Assembly: GCA_964638795.1 (NCBI GenBank)
Contig: CAZXAX010000075.1
Coordinates: 1-6,767, forward strand
Direction of reading: 5' to 3'
From: CAIYHK01 sp964638795
GTDB lineage: Bacteria > Actinomycetota > Acidimicrobiia > Acidimicrobiales > Ilumatobacteraceae
Length of the DNA: 6,767 nucleotides
Shown: positions 5,742 to 6,767 of the stretch, one piece after another
Numbering within the stretch: the stretch's first letter is position 1
Layout: every line of letters starts with the position of its first letter
Translations under genes and position numbers: made by a program
The notes under the pieces: model-generated
Seen by the model: only the letters and a program-made list of their open reading frames with translations
What the model was told of the DNA's origin: nothing
Databases searched by the model: none

Positions 5742-6767
5742 TCAAGAAGTTGGTTCGGGGTCACGTGGCAATCCGAGTAGTCGCTCGGCGATTACATTGC
5801 GCTGGATTTCGCTGGTGCCGCCTGCAATTGTCAGGCAACGGTTTGCGAGGAAACCAAAACTCCACTGGCTTGCGGGTCCTTGCTCGACTGTTGCACCTTC
5901 TGCTCCGAGCAGAGAAAGGCCCATCTCCTGCGTGCGCTGATCGTGTTCCACGCCGAGCAGCTTGCGCACACTTGCTTCGGGTCCGGGTTGCGCTCCAGAG
6001 AGTGAGCGTGCGGCTACACGAAGACCAATTACCGAAAGCGCATGCGCCTCAGCCACCAATGCACCTAGAGCATCCTTTGTGAGAACCTGCTCAGTGGCAC
6101 TTGATTGAGATAGAGCACGCTCAGCAACCAGAGCAATCAGTGCTTCAATGCCGCCACCAAATGATGAGCCGCTGCCCATGGAAACTCTTTCATTAGCAAG
6201 AGTTGTGCGAGCCAGTGGCCAACCGCCGTCTACTTCACCAATCACGCAGTCGTCAGGAACAAACACATCATTGAAGAAAACTTCGTTGAACATCTCCATG
6301 CCAGTTAGTTCTCGTAGTGGTCGAATGTCGAGACCTGGTGATTTCATGTCGACAATGAAATAGGTGATGCCTAAGTGTTTTGCGACGTTCGTGTTTGTGC
6401 GGGCAAGGCAGATGCCCCAGTCGGCCTCTTTAGCCATGCTGGTCCAGACCTTTTGGCCATTCAGGAGCCATCCACCCTTGGTGGGTGTTGCTTTGGTCGA
6501 TAGTGATGCCAGATCTGAACCTGCCTCAGGTTCGCTAAATAATTGGCACCAATTGATCTCACCCGTCAGTGTGGGTCGCACCCAGCGTTCTTGTTGGCTA
6601 GGCGTTCCGTGTGCGGCAATCGTTGGTGCAGCCCAAGCTCCAACTTGTAGGTGTGGGGCGCGCACCCTTACTCGGCGCAGTTCCTCATCAATTACAACTT
6701 GCTCAACAGCTCCGGCGCCCCGCCCCCACGGAGTGGGCCAGTTCGGCACTATTAGGCCCGCATCGGC
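5742..6767 (-). CDS. Acyl-CoA dehydrogenase, FadE-like (partial, N-terminus off the right edge)
   Basis: This flavoenzyme is expected to introduce a trans-2 double bond into an acyl-CoA, passing electrons to FAD and then to electron-transfer flavoprotein. The reading frame stays open to the right edge, so 341 C-terminal residues are visible and roughly 40-60 are missing. The GTG at 6749 is an internal valine, not a start, because the upstream codons read ADAGLI, continuing the family sequence. Landmarks in the visible fragment: the FAD/substrate-binding segment FSEPEAGSDLASL (77-89), NGQKVWTS (103-110), the TLANERV segment (189-195), and the C-terminal IAGGTSEIQRN (314-324) and ERLLGLPR (328-335). 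The MCAD-type catalytic Glu just before the C-terminal glycine-threonine pair is replaced by Gly. Glu193 of NERV aligns with the catalytic Glu of isovaleryl-CoA and long-chain dehydrogenases and is the likely base. It is upstream of ligase 3 by 21 bp and probably heads the same operon. Confidence 0.93.
   Translation of the reverse strand, partial: ADAGLIVPNWPTPWGRGAGAVEQVVIDEELRRVRVRAPHLQVGAWAAPTIAAHGTPSQQERWVRPTLTGEINWCQLFSEPEAGSDLASLSTKATPTKGGWLLNGQKVWTSMAKEADWGICLARTNTNVAKHLGITYFIVDMKSPGLDIRPLRELTGMEMFNEVFFNDVFVPDDCVIGEVDGGWPLARTTLANERVSMGSGSSFGGGIEALIALVAERALSQSSATEQVLTKDALGALVAEAHALSVIGLRVAARSLSGAQPGPEASVRKLLGVEHDQRTQEMGLSLLGAEGATVEQGPASQWSFGFLANRCLTIAGGTSEIQRNVIAERLLGLPRDPEPTS

Noticed and set aside
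6722..6740. CCCAC/GTGGG inverted repeat near the right edge
   Set aside because: It encodes the conserved NWPTPWGR stretch of the acyl-CoA dehydrogenase; five base pairs in GC-rich coding DNA are expected by chance.
1..6767. Search for tRNA, rRNA, CRISPR arrays, insertion sequences, attachment sites and riboswitches
   Set aside because: The window is almost completely filled by conserved enzyme genes; the largest gap is 112 bp and shows no such structure.

Overview
The window looks like chromosomal DNA of an actinobacterium, or a closely similar high-density bacterial genome. The protein families (FadD-type acyl-CoA ligases, a FadE-type acyl-CoA dehydrogenase, a YhdH/AcuI-type reductase) are the acyl-CoA toolkit typical of Actinobacteria. 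GTG and TTG starts occur, and one gene appears leaderless with a TANNNT box 7 nt before its ATG, a common actinobacterial arrangement. Base composition looks close to balanced G+C by eye, so this is not a very high-GC Streptomyces or Mycobacterium type. A mid-GC aquatic actinobacterium or an Acidimicrobiia-like lineage is my guess, and a weak one. Packing is very tight: only about 181 of 6767 bases (2.7%) lie between genes.

Layout from left to right: (1) the 5' half of a YhdH/AcuI-type quinone-oxidoreductase-like acryloyl-CoA reductase, minus strand, cut by the left edge (1-518). (2) A 112-bp divergent promoter region (519-630) containing two dyad-symmetric elements that share a CGGTT core. 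(3) A 544-residue ANL-superfamily acyl-CoA ligase, plus strand (631-2265). (4) A 490-residue ANL ligase, minus strand (2262-3734), whose stop codon overlaps that of the previous gene in a CTAG. (5) A 140-residue VOC/glyoxalase-fold protein, plus strand (3758-4180), divergent from gene 4 across 23 bp and probably leaderless. (6) A 504-residue ANL ligase, minus strand (4206-5720), convergent with the VOC gene across 25 bp, where a perfect 10-bp inverted repeat sits. (7) An acyl-CoA dehydrogenase, minus strand, cut by the right edge (5742-6767), 21 bp upstream of ligase 6 and probably co-transcribed with it.

Together the genes describe activation of carboxylic acids to CoA thioesters (three different ligases), alpha,beta-dehydrogenation (acyl-CoA dehydrogenase), reduction of a short enoyl-CoA or similar enone (AcuI-type), and one metal-dependent VOC enzyme of unknown substrate. 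This fits a catabolic acyl-CoA island for fatty, branched, terpenoid, steroid or aromatic side-chain acids. The actual substrate cannot be read from the sequence. No transcriptional regulator, transporter, thiolase, hydratase, RNA gene, mobile element or CRISPR array is visible. I found no clearly new biological system. The most notable signals are the paired dyads in the divergent promoter, the perfect hairpins at both convergent gene ends, and the leaderless promoter.
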